Shown: positions 28,047-37,247, counted from the first letter of the stretch. The stretch: 62,603 bases of DNA from Cupriavidus sp. IDO (GCF_000812465.1 NZ_JWMA01000048.1:1-62603); one strand, 5' to 3'. The notes: generated from the sequence alone by a model not told the origin. Program-made: numbers and translations.

Positions 28047-28049
28047 GTA

Positions 28050-28718
28050 TTAGACGTGCCCGCGGGGCATCGGAGCGTCAATCGGGAGCGGATGAAGTTG
28101 GAGAAACGCAGCTGTGGCGTCGCGGGCACGTGCCGTGACTTCGCGTGCGTTCGGCCGCTCGGCGACGCCGAGCAGCAGGCTGACCATCAAATTACCCCAC
28201 AGCAACCCGCCGAACTGTTCGGCAAGTTCGGCTGGACGGCCATTGAGAAGTCCGGACGCCTGAGCCCGGGCCATGATTTGCCGCAAGGCGGCACGACTCG
28301 TCTCGCGCCCTATGGAGTCGAGCGCTTGCGCCACCTCTGGTGCGTGGACGGCCTCGGCAATCGCCAGCCGGAATACCGCAATGACCGTTGGATCGGTTAT
28401 CTCGCGGACGAGCTGCGTCCCGAAGGAAGTCAGTACGTGCGCGAGGGTCTCGCGATCGTCTGGCTCGGGCAAGTCGGCGGCTACCTGCAGTCGCGTGGCG
28501 CGCGCGCTGATGCATGCGATCAGCATTTCCTTCTTGTTGCCCACCAGCGCATACAGTTCTCGTTTCGATACTCGCGCGAGCGTGGCGATCTCAAGCGTGC
28601 TGGTCGCCGCGTAGCCACTCTTCATGAACGCTGCGAAGGCTGCATCGAGGATGCGCGAGCGCACCTCGGTTTCGTCGCGGCTTTCCTGACGCTCCTTTGG
28701 CAGCGATTCCGTGGTCAT
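28050..28718 (-). CDS. TetR/AcrR-family transcriptional regulator
   Basis: A 222-residue repressor. The N-terminal helix-turn-helix reads SRILDAAFAAFMKSGYAA then TSTLEIATLARVSKRELYAL; the C-terminal half is a TetR ligand domain (GLLWGNLMVSLLLGVAERP). Two ATGs are adjacent; the second, at 28718, is 6 nt from GGGAG and preferred. It is divergent from the NmrA-like gene at 28809, and two GGTAC-N6-GTACC operators lie between the genes. The longer upstream reading frame overlaps the NmrA gene and is not credible. Confidence 0.9.
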   Translation of the reverse strand: MTTESLPKERQESRDETEVRSRILDAAFAAFMKSGYAATSTLEIATLARVSKRELYALVGNKKEMLIACISARATRLQVAADLPEPDDRETLAHVLTSFGTQLVREITDPTVIAVFRLAIAEAVHAPEVAQALDSIGRETSRAALRQIMARAQASGLLNGRPAELAEQFGGLLWGNLMVSLLLGVAERPNAREVTARARDATAAFLQLHPLPIDAPMPRGHV

Positions 28719-28738
28719 CATCGTCTCCCTTGACATTC

Positions 28739-28788
28739 GGTACCGCATAGTACCATACTGAAGCAACCCTCTGGTACTTACGAGTACC
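28739..28788. promoter_or_regulatory. Paired TetR operators GGTAC-N6-GTACC
   Basis: GGTACCGCATAGTACC at 28739-28754 and GGTACTTACGAGTACC at 28773-28788 share the same dyad and are 34 bp apart centre to centre. They fill the 90-bp gap between the divergent tetR and NmrA genes. Confidence 0.75.
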
Positions 28789-28808
28789 ACGACTGCCAGG
28801 AGGCTATC

Positions 28809-29909
28809 ATGCTCAAGCCAAGGATCCTCGTGACCGGCGCGACCGGAAAGACAGGCAGCGTCGTCGTTGCCGAACTGCTGAAGGCCGGCTATCCCGTGCG
28901 CGCTATGGTGCACCGGGAAGACGGCCGCAGCGCTCGGCTGAAAGCGCAGGGGGCCGAGATAACAGTCGCCGACATGAGTGATGTCGAGCGCGTGGCCGAC
29001 GCGCTGAAGGACGTTCAGCGCGCCTACTATTGCCCCCCTTTCGACCCTTACATGATTCAGGGCGCGGTCGCGTTCGCCGTCGCTGCCAGGGAATCCCGGC
29101 TCGAACATATTGTTAGCCTGACCCAATGGCTGTCGAGTCCCTCGCATCCCGCCCTCATGACCCGCCAGCTCTGGCTTGTCGATCGGCTGTTCTCGATGAC
29201 GCCCGGAGTCGCGCATACGATCGTAAGGCCGGGCTTCTTCGCTGACGCCTATCTCGCATTGACTGGGTTTGCCGCGCACCTCGGAGTATTTCCCTGGATC
29301 TATGGCGATAGCCGTAACGCGCCACCGTCCAACGAGGACGTCGCGCGGGTCGGCGTCGCGGCCCTGTTGGATTCCGCGCGGCACGCCGGGAAGAGCTACC
29401 GCCCCACCGGGCCGGAGCTCCTTGGCACGAGGGACATGGCCAAGGCGATCGGCCGGGCCGTCGGGCGATCGGTCAGGGTCGTGCCGATGCCGACCCGGCT
29501 ATTCATAAAGGCCGCCCGGATGGGCGGCTTGCCGATCGATCTGATCAGCGGCGTTCGCTACTACATTGACGATCACAAACGCGGGGCTTTTGAGCTGGGC
29601 GCGCCGACCACCGACGTACTCGATGTGACCGGTCAGCCCGCCGAGGACTTCGAGACGATCGCACGTCGCTACGCGGCGCTTCCACGCAACCGGCGGACGC
29701 CCGGCAATTGGCTTCGCCAGTTCGCGCAGTTCGTGATCACCCCGCTCAGCCCCGGCTTCGATCTCGACCGATACGACCGTGAACTGCGCCGTCCGTTCCC
29801 ATCAGAACCGCAATTTGCGCCTGAGTCCAAGGTCTGGCTGCGCGAGCATGCCATGGCTCACGCGGAGCGAGACGCTGAGATCGCAGAGCTACGAGCGCTG
29901 CGCGCTTAA
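28809..29909 (+). CDS. NmrA-like NAD(P)-binding protein
   Basis: An atypical short-chain-dehydrogenase/NmrA protein of 366 residues. The Rossmann motif VTGATGKTGSVVVAELLKAG starts at residue 8. The catalytic Tyr-x-x-x-Lys of true dehydrogenases is not seen, so it may be a redox sensor or a quinone/NADPH-binding protein. The C-terminal 70 residues (RRYAALPRNRRTPGNWLRQF) are an extension not found in the smallest members. It begins a three-ORF operon controlled by the divergent TetR gene. Confidence 0.87.
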   Translation: MLKPRILVTGATGKTGSVVVAELLKAGYPVRAMVHREDGRSARLKAQGAEITVADMSDVERVADALKDVQRAYYCPPFDPYMIQGAVAFAVAARESRLEHIVSLTQWLSSPSHPALMTRQLWLVDRLFSMTPGVAHTIVRPGFFADAYLALTGFAAHLGVFPWIYGDSRNAPPSNEDVARVGVAALLDSARHAGKSYRPTGPELLGTRDMAKAIGRAVGRSVRVVPMPTRLFIKAARMGGLPIDLISGVRYYIDDHKRGAFELGAPTTDVLDVTGQPAEDFETIARRYAALPRNRRTPGNWLRQFAQFVITPLSPGFDLDRYDRELRRPFPSEPQFAPESKVWLREHAMAHAERDAEIAELRALRA

Positions 29910-29952
29910 CTCTCGCGGGCGATCGCGGGAATTCGAACCAAAGGAGAGACTC

Positions 29953-30489
29953 ATGCTGCCGCAACTCTGGTTTTTCGTTAGCATCGCATTCAGCTTCAGC
30001 GCGTGGGGATTCGTCGTGAAGCGATACATCTGGCCAAAACTCCGCCTCCTGGGACGGGCCGAAGCGCTGCGGCCTCTGCTTATCCTGCACAGCTTCCGCT
30101 TTATTGGGTTGGCATTCCTCGTCCCAGGTGTCGTGTCGCCCGAGTTGCCGTCCGCCTTCGCATATTCCGCCGCCTATGGGGACCTCGTTGCGGCGACACT
30201 CGCGTTTCTCTCGCTGGTATTGCTGCCACGCGGGGCTGGCATTGTCATTGCGTGGATCTTCAACTGGTGGGGCTTGGCGGATCTCTTGAATGCGTTCTAT
30301 CAGGCCAATGATGCCGGGCTCGTGGCGGGGCAACTGGGCGCCACCTACTTCATTCCGACGCTGGTTGTACCGCTACTGCTGATCACGCACGGACTCGTCT
30401 TCCGGATTCTTCTGCAACATCAAAGTCAGTCCGCAATCTGGGAAAGCCGGCATCCCGGCGAAGAGCTATCAAGTGGAGGACACCCATGA
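29953..30489 (+). CDS. Conserved hypothetical membrane protein
   Basis: A 178-residue protein with four to five hydrophobic helices (LWFFVSIAFSFSAWGFVV, LILHSFRFIGLAFLVPG, VAATLAFLSLVLLPRGA, FIPTLVVPLLLITHGLVF). AAAGGAGA lies 6 nt before the ATG. It resembles small membrane proteins that accompany NmrA/TetR gene pairs, but no function is known to me. It follows the NmrA gene by 43 bp and overlaps the next small ORF by ATGA. Confidence 0.8.
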   Translation: MLPQLWFFVSIAFSFSAWGFVVKRYIWPKLRLLGRAEALRPLLILHSFRFIGLAFLVPGVVSPELPSAFAYSAAYGDLVAATLAFLSLVLLPRGAGIVIAWIFNWWGLADLLNAFYQANDAGLVAGQLGATYFIPTLVVPLLLITHGLVFRILLQHQSQSAIWESRHPGEELSSGGHP

Positions 30490-30587
30490 TCGACCCTTCC
30501 ATCTCGAGCCACGTCGTTCGCCTTGGGGCGCGCGACGCCTTCATCCAGGAGTTCCCCGGTCTGGTCAACGCCAACACGAAGGACTGA
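30486..30587 (+). CDS. Translationally coupled 33-residue peptide
   Basis: Its ATG overlaps the TGA of the membrane-protein gene (ATGA), with GGAGG six nt upstream, and the ORF ends just before a good terminator at 30601. The sequence begins MIDPSISSHVVRLGARDAFI and ends in GLVNANTKD. It may be a real small protein, or the start of a gene cut short by rearrangement, because the tRNA remnant downstream marks a junction. No family is recognised. Confidence 0.45.
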   Translation: MIDPSISSHVVRLGARDAFIQEFPGLVNANTKD

Positions 30588-30600
30588 TGCCGCCGTGCAC

Positions 30601-30632
30601 ACCGATCCGCGCAATGGGCAGATCGGTTTTTT
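30601..30632 (+). terminator. Rho-independent terminator of the NmrA operon
   Basis: ACCGATC pairs with GATCGGT, followed directly by TTTTTT. It lies 13 bp after the 33-codon ORF. Confidence 0.8.
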
Positions 30633-30772
30633 GTCAGCATTTCGGCATTGCAATCAAACAATTACATCCGGCGACCGGCCGGAAACAGTGCGCTCGCGCG
30701 CCAGCATGGAAGACACCAACCAGGAAGATGATCGTCGTCAGACTCATAATCCACCTCCGAAAGGACATCGAG

Positions 30773-30798
30773 GGGTTCGAACCCCGCCTGGCCCACCA
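30773..30798 (+). repeat. tRNA 3'-end remnant (possible integration site)
   Basis: GGGTTCGAACCCC, then GCCTGGCCCACCA, has the T-loop, acceptor strand and CCA of a tRNA. Upstream bases cannot complete the T-stem, anticodon arm or D-arm. Such 3' ends are the usual crossover points left by integrating islands and phages. The remaining 377 bp between the terminator and the next gene hold no supported gene. Confidence 0.5.
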
Positions 30799-30964
30799 AC
30801 TTCCCCTTGGCAACGCATTGCGAACACCTGCCTTCAGCGATAATGGCCATTCGAGCGTCGCAGACTTCATGGATTATGTCGGGCCGGACCGACGAGTCTG
30901 CGCCTACGAGCGCCGAGGCACCGGCCAAAGCTTGAGCGCGATCCGACAGCACAGCAGATTGACA

Positions 30965-31501
30965 ATGATCACAGGACACGTCTTTATTGCCACCAGCCTT
31001 GACGGCTTTATCGCCCGACCCGATGGGGACATCGACTGGCTTCTGAAGCGGGATGACCCGGCGGAAGACCATGGCTATCCGACTTTCATCGCCGACAAGG
31101 ACGCGATCGTCATGGGCCGGGGCTGCTACGAAAAAGTCCTCACGCTGGGCGAATGGGCTTACGACAAGCCCGTTCTGGTGCTGTCCCGGCAATTGGCCGG
31201 CAAGCCAGTGCCGGAGAGGCTGCAGGGAAAGGTGCGGTTCTCGGATAGCACGCCCACGGATGCGATGAAACAGCTGGAGGATGCAGGCGTGCGTCGCGTG
31301 TACGTCGATGGCGGTCAGTTGGTTCAGTCGTTTCTGCGCGACGGATTGATCGCTGATCTGGTCGTCACCACCGTGCCAGTGTTGATCGGGGCAGGCAGAC
31401 CATTGTTCGGCGCCCTGCCGCGCGACGTCAGTCTGGCGCTCGAATCGAGCCGGCACTTTCCGTCCGGCCTGGTGCAGTCGACCTATCGCGTGCTGTGCTG
31501 A
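30965..31501 (+). CDS. Dihydrofolate reductase-fold (RibD C-terminal type) protein
   Basis: A 178-residue YyaP/RibD-C type reductase-like protein. MITGHVFIATSLDGFIARPD is the family start, WxxKR-like DWLLKRDD, AIVMGRGCYEKVL and VYVDGGQLVQSFLRDGLID-like motifs follow. It would bind NADPH in the cytoplasm; the substrate is unknown. The reading frame is open for 164 codons upstream but crosses the tRNA remnant, so the ATG at 30965 is used although its ribosome binding site is weak. Confidence 0.85.
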   Translation: MITGHVFIATSLDGFIARPDGDIDWLLKRDDPAEDHGYPTFIADKDAIVMGRGCYEKVLTLGEWAYDKPVLVLSRQLAGKPVPERLQGKVRFSDSTPTDAMKQLEDAGVRRVYVDGGQLVQSFLRDGLIADLVVTTVPVLIGAGRPLFGALPRDVSLALESSRHFPSGLVQSTYRVLC

Positions 31502-31619
31502 TTTGCGAAGATGCGATGATCAGGCTCCGCCCTTCCGCAAGTTTCCGCGCGAGAGTTTTTCCACCAGGTCTGAGCCCCGGCCAGGTGTGATCGCGGGCGT
31601 GCAAGGCACGACTCCATTG

Positions 31620-32144
31620 TCAGGAAAGGACCGGCCCAAGGCGCAGATGATGGATGAGCTCGAGGCTATGTCGCCAATGAAACCAGAGGTCATCGGAAAC
31701 GGCCAGGGCAATCAGCCATGACGCTGCGACGATAAAAAGGTCGCAGCGCCCGCTGTTCCACCAATTCAGGGAGTGGCGGCCCGCGATCCAGGGCACACCC
31801 AGCGGATTTGGCCAGTCGGCCAGCAAGTGCATGACGCCACCGCAGGCAAAGCCGAATGCCGGCGCAGCCAACGCATGCGTTCCCAGTGCACGGTATGCCC
31901 CCACCAGTAGGCCGACCCAGGCGATGCCCCAGTGCGTCAAGGTGCGATGGGTAATCCACAGGCGGCGCGACTTAGACCACCAGGCCACTTCCAGCCAGTC
32001 GGGAGCGGTGCTGCCGAGCAGCGCCGCCACGAACCCAGCCGCGCTTGCCCAGTGCCAACCTCCATCACCGCGCTTCGCGACAACAGCGGCGAAGATGACG
32101 GCCGCCGCCCATCCGGTGGCGTGGTGTGCTTTGCTTGAGGCCAT
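31620..32144 (-). CDS. YdjM-like membrane-bound metal-dependent hydrolase
   Basis: A 174-residue protein of the YdjM (DUF457) family. The conserved His/Asp set is visible: KAHHATG near the start, GSTAPDWLE, HRTLTHW and HLLADWPNPLG. Four hydrophobic stretches suggest membrane helices. The E. coli family member is induced by DNA damage; the biochemical role is unsettled. It is monocistronic, with no clear ribosome binding site. Confidence 0.85.
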   Translation of the reverse strand: MASSKAHHATGWAAAVIFAAVVAKRGDGGWHWASAAGFVAALLGSTAPDWLEVAWWSKSRRLWITHRTLTHWGIAWVGLLVGAYRALGTHALAAPAFGFACGGVMHLLADWPNPLGVPWIAGRHSLNWWNSGRCDLFIVAASWLIALAVSDDLWFHWRHSLELIHHLRLGPVLS

Positions 32145-32407
32145 GATGGAGCCGCGCTTGTTCGCTGCTGGTCAGTGAGGGGCCGCAATCTTGGCAGATA
32201 TGCCCGTGAAACGCCAGCGCGGACCTGACAGCGTGGTCCCGGGGCCCACGAAGCCGCGTAGTGGCTTATCGCCGGCCTGCGCTGCCGGTCGGAGAGGACG
32301 ATGTCGATATGACGACGTGCCACGTTCAGATGAGTCAGCACATGCCAGTATTACGCGAGGTGAAGACCAGCATGGTTGCCGCCGGCGCATTGTCTGCGCC
32401 GGCCATG

Positions 32408-34303
32408 TCAGCGTCCGTAGCAGTCCCGCACCACGGGCCGCAGACCGTCAGTTGCTGGCGGTGCCGGGCTCGCAACTCGTGAGCTCGTAGCCAGCGCATT
32501 CGCCTCTGCGCCGAGCTTGAACTCAGCAACGGCTTCCGCCAAGGTGTAGGCCTGCTCGTTCAAAAGTGAGGAGGCCGCTGCCGCCTGCTCCACCAACGCG
32601 GCGTTCTGTTGGGTTGCCTGCCCCATTTCCTCAACCGCCTGGTTGATTTGAGTGATGCCCGTGGCTTGCTCGCCCATGGACGTGCTGATTTCCGCGATGA
32701 TCGAAGTCACTCGACGAATTCCGTCGACGATCTCGTTCATGGCCTCACCCGCTACCTGAACACGCTGAGCCCCCGACTTGACGCTGACCTCGGAAGTCTC
32801 GATAAGCGCCTTGATCTCTTTGGCAGCGGTGGCACATCGATGCGCCAGGCTACGCACTTCGCTCGCAACCACCGCGAAGCCCTTCCCGTGCTCGCCTGCT
32901 CGCGCCGCTTCAACTGCCGCATTCAGTGCAAGGATATTGGTCTGAAAGGCGATGCCATCGATGACGCCAATGATCTCCACGATCCTTGCGGAAGACTGCG
33001 CGATGTCGTCCATCGTCGTCACCACATCGGAAACAACCCTGCCACCCCTTGTTGCTGCCTCACTGGCGGACGTTGCAAGACGCGTGGCCTGTACCGTCGC
33101 TTCCGCCGACCTGCTCACCGAGCCAGTCAATTCTGACAGCGCGGCGGCAGTCTCCTCCAGATTGCCCGCAGCCATTTCGGTGCGGCGCGACAGATCCTGA
33201 TTACCGGCTTCGATATCCCTGGTCGCAATCTTTATGGACTCGCTGCCATTGCGAATCCGCAACAACACCCCTCCAAGTTTTTCGACAAACGTATTGAAGG
33301 ACGTCGCAATCTGCGTCACTTCGTCACTGCCGATGGCCGGCAGGCGCTGAGTCAGATCCCCGTCGCCGGACCCGATCTCATACATCGCGTCGCGCACGCC
33401 GGATAGTCGGCGGAAGGCTTGCGCGGTCAGCACGCCGCTCAGCGCCGCTGCGGCGGCTGCCAGCAGCACAATGGCGATGGCCGATGCCTTGATCATGTCG
33501 TTCAGGGCTGCGGTGGCTTCGGCCTTGTCGAGAGCCACTACCAGTTGCCAGTCGGTGCCATGGATAGGCTTGGCACGCAGCAGCTTTGCAGCGCCATCCA
33601 GTTCCACCTCAAGCGGCTTGGTCTCTCTCGTCAGCGAGGTCAGAGTCGCCGGCGTCAAAGCCGGCGACAGCTCGATCACAGGTTTCCGGAGGTATTTCTC
33701 CTGGGGGTGTGCCAGGATGTTGCCATCCTTGCCCACCACAAATCCCAGGCTTGCTGGTGTCGGATGCACTGCGGCAACGACGTCGCGAACCCCTTCCAGA
33801 GACACGACTGCCGATACCACGCCCTCCAATGCGCCATTGCGCAGGATCGGCGCCGCAAACGATACAAAGGGCTTGCCGCTTGCAGCATCGGCGTAGGGCG
33901 TGGACACAATCTGCTTGCCTGCCGCTACCGTTTCCTTGTACCAGGGGCGGGTGGTCGGATCAAAGCCTTCCGGCATGCGCTCCTTGCTGGCTACAAAGGA
34001 CCGGTCCTGCCACCCTGCTGTAGTAACCGGGAATGCGCCGGCTCTTTGCAGTTGGCGGACGATGCCATGTGGGTCGCCAGGAGCAATCTGGTCGGCTGCA
34101 GCGGCCACCATCGTAGCTTTTGCTGCCACCCACTCGTCGAGAGCCAGTGCATGGCCGGTCGCGACGGCATCGAGGTTCTGCCGAATCGTTTCGAGATTGC
34201 TGTTACGGACGATGACATACGTCGTACCGGCGGTCAGCGCGAGTGCGGTCACCACGATGCCGGTGGAAATGACCTGAATCCTTGAGCGAATAGATCGAAG
34301 CAT
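32408..34303 (-). CDS. Methyl-accepting chemotaxis protein with dCache sensor
   Basis: A 631-residue transmembrane receptor. TM1 is at residues 11-32, a periplasmic dCache-type sensor follows ([20 protein letters not shown], then [13 protein letters not shown]), TM2 lies near 270-295, and then HAMP ([21 protein letters not shown]) and the signalling domain with the tip [20 protein letters not shown]. The C-terminus lacks the NWETF-type pentapeptide of CheR-tethering receptors. dCache domains with this PWY motif often bind amino acids or organic acids; the ligand is not determined. An AT-rich region with a 15-bp palindrome lies upstream. Confidence 0.95.
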   Translation of the reverse strand: MLRSIRSRIQVISTGIVVTALALTAGTTYVIVRNSNLETIRQNLDAVATGHALALDEWVAAKATMVAAAADQIAPGDPHGIVRQLQRAGAFPVTTAGWQDRSFVASKERMPEGFDPTTRPWYKETVAAGKQIVSTPYADAASGKPFVSFAAPILRNGALEGVVSAVVSLEGVRDVVAAVHPTPASLGFVVGKDGNILAHPQEKYLRKPVIELSPALTPATLTSLTRETKPLEVELDGAAKLLRAKPIHGTDWQLVVALDKAEATAALNDMIKASAIAIVLLAAAAAALSGVLTAQAFRRLSGVRDAMYEIGSGDGDLTQRLPAIGSDEVTQIATSFNTFVEKLGGVLLRIRNGSESIKIATRDIEAGNQDLSRRTEMAAGNLEETAAALSELTGSVSRSAEATVQATRLATSASEAATRGGRVVSDVVTTMDDIAQSSARIVEIIGVIDGIAFQTNILALNAAVEAARAGEHGKGFAVVASEVRSLAHRCATAAKEIKALIETSEVSVKSGAQRVQVAGEAMNEIVDGIRRVTSIIAEISTSMGEQATGITQINQAVEEMGQATQQNAALVEQAAAASSLLNEQAYTLAEAVAEFKLGAEANALATSSRVASPAPPATDGLRPVVRDCYGR

Positions 34304-34826
34304 ACGAGAGAGGATGTCTCAGATGAACAGCGTTCAGGGCTTGGTGATGGATGGAACATGAAGTGGCAGACCCATCGATTTCTATTACGTACGGCCGGCC
34401 GCGCGCTCGTGTCGGCAGTCTCGCCGAGCAACGTAATTAATAATTACATTATCCATAAATATTTGATTGTAAACATAATTTATCCAGTCCAATATGTTAC
34501 ACAACATCAGTTAACGGTCCGACCCAGGCATTGTTTACCCCACTTTCCGGGGGCACGGAAGCCCGGTTCAGTTGTGCCTGGAAAGGCCGCGGCCATATCG
34601 TCCATCAGTCCGGCCAACGCCTCGCCGACTGCGACCACGCCCGGTGGGCTGGCTGCCGACCCGGCCTACTTCACCGCGCCGCTGGATCCCGACTCGCTGG
34701 TATCATTCGTGCGCTCGGCGGATCCGGCTGGCCTCAAGGCGGTCATCGCCGATCGCGCGGAGCGCATTCAGAAGCCATTTCGGAAGGCAGGCACTGCGGC
34801 CCCCAACCCACCAGAACAGCGATGGA
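34304..34826. other. Intergenic region with AT-rich core and 15-bp palindrome
   Basis: The 523-bp gap is unusually AT-rich at 34430-34510. It contains the perfect palindrome GTAATTA-A-TAATTAC at 34433-34447, probably part of the control region of the chemoreceptor gene. An ORF of 171 codons spans it on the plus strand but has no ribosome binding site or family features; a stretch near its end (FTAPLDPDSLVSFVRSADPA) could be a decayed gene. Confidence 0.5.
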
Positions 34827-36017
34827 TTACCCAACCGTCGCGTACGACAACGTCTTGGGTGTCTGGACGATGACCTCAGGTTCATCGCCCACAATGACAG
34901 TGTCGTCCAGGCGGAAACCGCCGAGGCCGTAGACATACAGCCCCGGTTCCGACGAGTAGACCTCTCCGGCCAGCAATGCCCGCGTGTTGAACGCCATATC
35001 TTCGGGATACTCGTGCAACATAAGGCCGACAGCGTGGCCCGTCCTGTGGAACACGAAGTCGCCGCACCCCGCTGCTTCGATCACGGTCTGGGCGGCGGCG
35101 TCCATATCGCAGACGCGCCGGCCGACCACGGCAGCGGCAACTGCGGCGTCCGTGGCCTGGGCCGCCACGCGGTAGAACTTCGCCTGCTCATCAGTGGGCT
35201 GGCCGCAAAACCACGTGCGTTCATTCTCGACGTAGAGCCCGTTCAGCCTGGGCAGCACCAGGTTGACGATGGTGTCGCCTTTCGCAATGCGTGAGCCGCA
35301 AGATGCGCCATCGCCGTGCGGAGACGCAGATACCGGGCCCGTGAGTGTCCAGCACTTGAGAATCTCGAAGTCCTCGCCGGGAAACCGCCTGGCCGCTTCT
35401 TCCACCATGAGTGCCGCCATGGCGTGGTCGAGTTCCTGGACAAGGCGCCCGGGACGGATATTCTCCCTGTAGCGATCCTGGACCCAGTCAGTCAAACTCG
35501 CCAGCGCTCGCATATTCTGCAGCTCCTCGCTGTGCTTGACCCACCGGAGGCTCCGCATTTCGGCAAGTGACGGGCGCAGGGTCATCTCGGGAAGATAACG
35601 TTGCGCCCCGGCAAGAATGGGGTGCGGGACGTCGACGGCGATACGCGACATGGCAAGACCCTTCTGGCTCAACAAGGCAGCCACGACTTCCGGCAGTTGC
35701 GACGGCAACGCGAGGCGGTTTGCCACGCGTGGGTGCTCGGCATAGTATGTGACATCCGTGAGCCAGACCGTGCCCTTCTCCGTTGCGAACCGCATGTGGT
35801 TGGTGGAGAGCTCGTTCATTACGGCAAAGGTGTCGCCGTCGCGCGGCACGACAACAAACACGGGCCGCTCCCATGGCCACACATCGAGCTGGAAGTTGGT
35901 CGCGTATTGAAAGAAGTCCGGGGTGCCGAACACTAACGCATCCACCCGCAACCGGTCCATCAGTCGTCGCATGGCCGACAGGCGGTAATCGTGTACAGCT
36001 TTGGTCAGATGAGGCAT
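34827..36017 (-). CDS. M24-fold protein, creatinase-like (metal ligands lost)
   Basis: A 396-residue two-domain pita-bread protein of the aminopeptidase P/creatinase family. The two Asp metal ligands of prolidases are missing: the usual D-x-G...D-x-T-R-T region reads LVLPRLNGLYVENERTWFCG, which resembles creatinase (FPMI.GYYTALERT) rather than a peptidase. His is kept (FHRTGHAVGLMLHEYPEDM), Glu in SSEPGLY is kept, and the last Glu is Asp (GFRLDDTVIV). A C-N hydrolase such as creatinase or ectoine hydrolase is therefore more likely than a metalloprotease. It follows the Bug-family gene by 8 bp and shares its TetR-type operator. Confidence 0.85.
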   Translation of the reverse strand: MPHLTKAVHDYRLSAMRRLMDRLRVDALVFGTPDFFQYATNFQLDVWPWERPVFVVVPRDGDTFAVMNELSTNHMRFATEKGTVWLTDVTYYAEHPRVANRLALPSQLPEVVAALLSQKGLAMSRIAVDVPHPILAGAQRYLPEMTLRPSLAEMRSLRWVKHSEELQNMRALASLTDWVQDRYRENIRPGRLVQELDHAMAALMVEEAARRFPGEDFEILKCWTLTGPVSASPHGDGASCGSRIAKGDTIVNLVLPRLNGLYVENERTWFCGQPTDEQAKFYRVAAQATDAAVAAAVVGRRVCDMDAAAQTVIEAAGCGDFVFHRTGHAVGLMLHEYPEDMAFNTRALLAGEVYSSEPGLYVYGLGGFRLDDTVIVGDEPEVIVQTPKTLSYATVG

Positions 36018-36025
36018 GGCGTAGT

Positions 36026-37000
36026 CTAGAGAGAGATGTTGAGGCGGCGAATCACGGGCCCCCAGGCGTCGGCATCGCGCTTCATGTAGCGCTCTACTTC
36101 CGAAGGCGGGCCCTGGATGGCATCCAGAAACTGGAAGCCCAGCTTTTCCTTGAACTGGGGATCGTCGAGGACATGGTTGATGTCCGCGTTGATCTTCTGG
36201 ATTACGCGCGGCGGCGTGCCCGCACGGGCCACGATCGCGTACCAGCCTGGAACGTTGACGTCATAGCCCAGCTCCTTGAACGTAGGCACCGTGGGCAGTG
36301 CGGCCAACCGCCGGTCACCCGTGACCGCAAGCGGCAGCAGTTTCTTGCCCGCTATGAACGGGTGCACGCCGGCCACGACGTTCATCATCACAGGCGTTTG
36401 GCCGTTCATCAGGCTCGTTGAACCACCGGTACCGTTGAACGGTACGTGCTGCATCTTGACGCCGGTGCGCTCCGCAACCAGCTCCATGGCCAGATGCGTG
36501 GAGTTGCCGATGCCGCCAGACGCGAAGCTGATCTCACCCGGATGTGCCTTGGCCGTGCGCACAAAGTCCTGGAACGTCTGCACGTGCAGCAAAGGCGCCG
36601 CAACAAAGACAAACGGGGAATTGGCGAGCATGGCAACGCCGGTCAGGTCCTTTGTCGGCGAGTATGGGAGCTTCGGATAGAGGTACGGATTGAAGCTGAG
36701 GTTGGACACGCCTGCAAAGAACAGTGTGTAGCCATCAGCCGGTTGCCCCAGCACGTAAGAAATAGCCAGCGTGCCGTTGGCGCCAGGCTTGTTCTCCACG
36801 ACCACGGGCTGCTTCCACGCCTGCCCGAGTTTCTCGGCCAATGCGCGTGCCAGCACATCGTTGCCTGTCCCACCCGCCTGCGGCACCACCAGCCGGACCG
36901 GTTTCGTCGGAAAGGCTTGTGCGCAGGCGCCACCCGACAGCGCCATCGCCGCCACCGCGCCCGCCGTCCATTCCATAGCTTTTGCAGGTTCATCTCGCAT
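36026..37000 (-). CDS. Bug/TctC-family periplasmic solute-binding protein
   Basis: A tripartite-tricarboxylate-type binding protein, the family greatly expanded in Cupriavidus and Bordetella; it captures carboxylates or amides in the periplasm. Typical motifs: FPTKPVRLVVPQAGGTGNDV, VENKPGANGTLA and GRDRR-like VTGDRRLAALPTVPTFKELG. The in-frame N-terminus (MRDEPAKAMEWTAGAVAAMA) lacks the usual basic region. Another frame offers MNLQKLWNGRRA from 36993, with AGGA six nt upstream, so a frameshift inside the signal peptide is possible. An ATG at 36979 is a further in-frame choice. It forms an operon with the creatinase-like gene, suggesting uptake of that enzyme's substrate. Confidence 0.85.
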   Translation of the reverse strand: MRDEPAKAMEWTAGAVAAMALSGGACAQAFPTKPVRLVVPQAGGTGNDVLARALAEKLGQAWKQPVVVENKPGANGTLAISYVLGQPADGYTLFFAGVSNLSFNPYLYPKLPYSPTKDLTGVAMLANSPFVFVAAPLLHVQTFQDFVRTAKAHPGEISFASGGIGNSTHLAMELVAERTGVKMQHVPFNGTGGSTSLMNGQTPVMMNVVAGVHPFIAGKKLLPLAVTGDRRLAALPTVPTFKELGYDVNVPGWYAIVARAGTPPRVIQKINADINHVLDDPQFKEKLGFQFLDAIQGPPSEVERYMKRDADAWGPVIRRLNISL

Positions 37001-37046
37001 CCTGATAGATCTGGTCGCCGCCACCGATGGCGGCGATGAGGAGAAA

Positions 37047-37062
37047 TGTACCATGTGGTACA
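37047..37062. promoter_or_regulatory. TetR-type operator TGTACC-ATGT-GGTACA
   Basis: A perfect 16-bp palindrome in front of the Bug-family gene. A near copy, TGTACC-ACGC-AGTACA, lies in front of the neighbouring tetR gene (37899-37914), which suggests that one regulator controls both. Confidence 0.7.
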
Positions 37063-37166
37063 CGATAGCGAGAAATTGGGGGTTACGCGAAAGCGTAAAG
37101 ACAGTGGCGTGCGGGATATATGAGACTGGCGCAACCGCAAAGCGGGCGCCGGCAGGCGGGTGGAGT

Positions 37167-37189
37167 GATGTCCGGCGGCCCCGGACATC
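37167..37189 (-). terminator. Stem-loop downstream of tetR
   Basis: GATGTCCGG and CCGGACATC form a perfect 9-bp stem with a CGGCC loop, 58 bp after the tetR stop. No clear U-tract. Confidence 0.4.
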
Positions 37190-37247
37190 GGCGAGCGAGG
37201 GCCGCGGATGAGTATGCAGGTTCGGAGGACTGCCGGACAGCAGGAAG

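Noticed and set aside
28719..29384. Long N-terminal extension of the TetR regulator at 28050
   Set aside because: The extension is the antisense of the well-supported NmrA-like gene and covers both operators.
30720..30800. A complete tRNA gene
   Set aside because: Only the T-loop, 3' acceptor strand and CCA are present. The bases before them do not form a T-stem, anticodon arm or D-arm.
30473..30964. N-terminal extension of the DHFR-fold protein
   Set aside because: It runs through a terminator and the tRNA remnant; the family start MITGHVFIATSLDG is at 30965.
34358..34873. 171-codon plus-strand ORF as a gene
   Set aside because: No ribosome binding site, composition changes abruptly along it, and it overlaps the end of the M24 gene.
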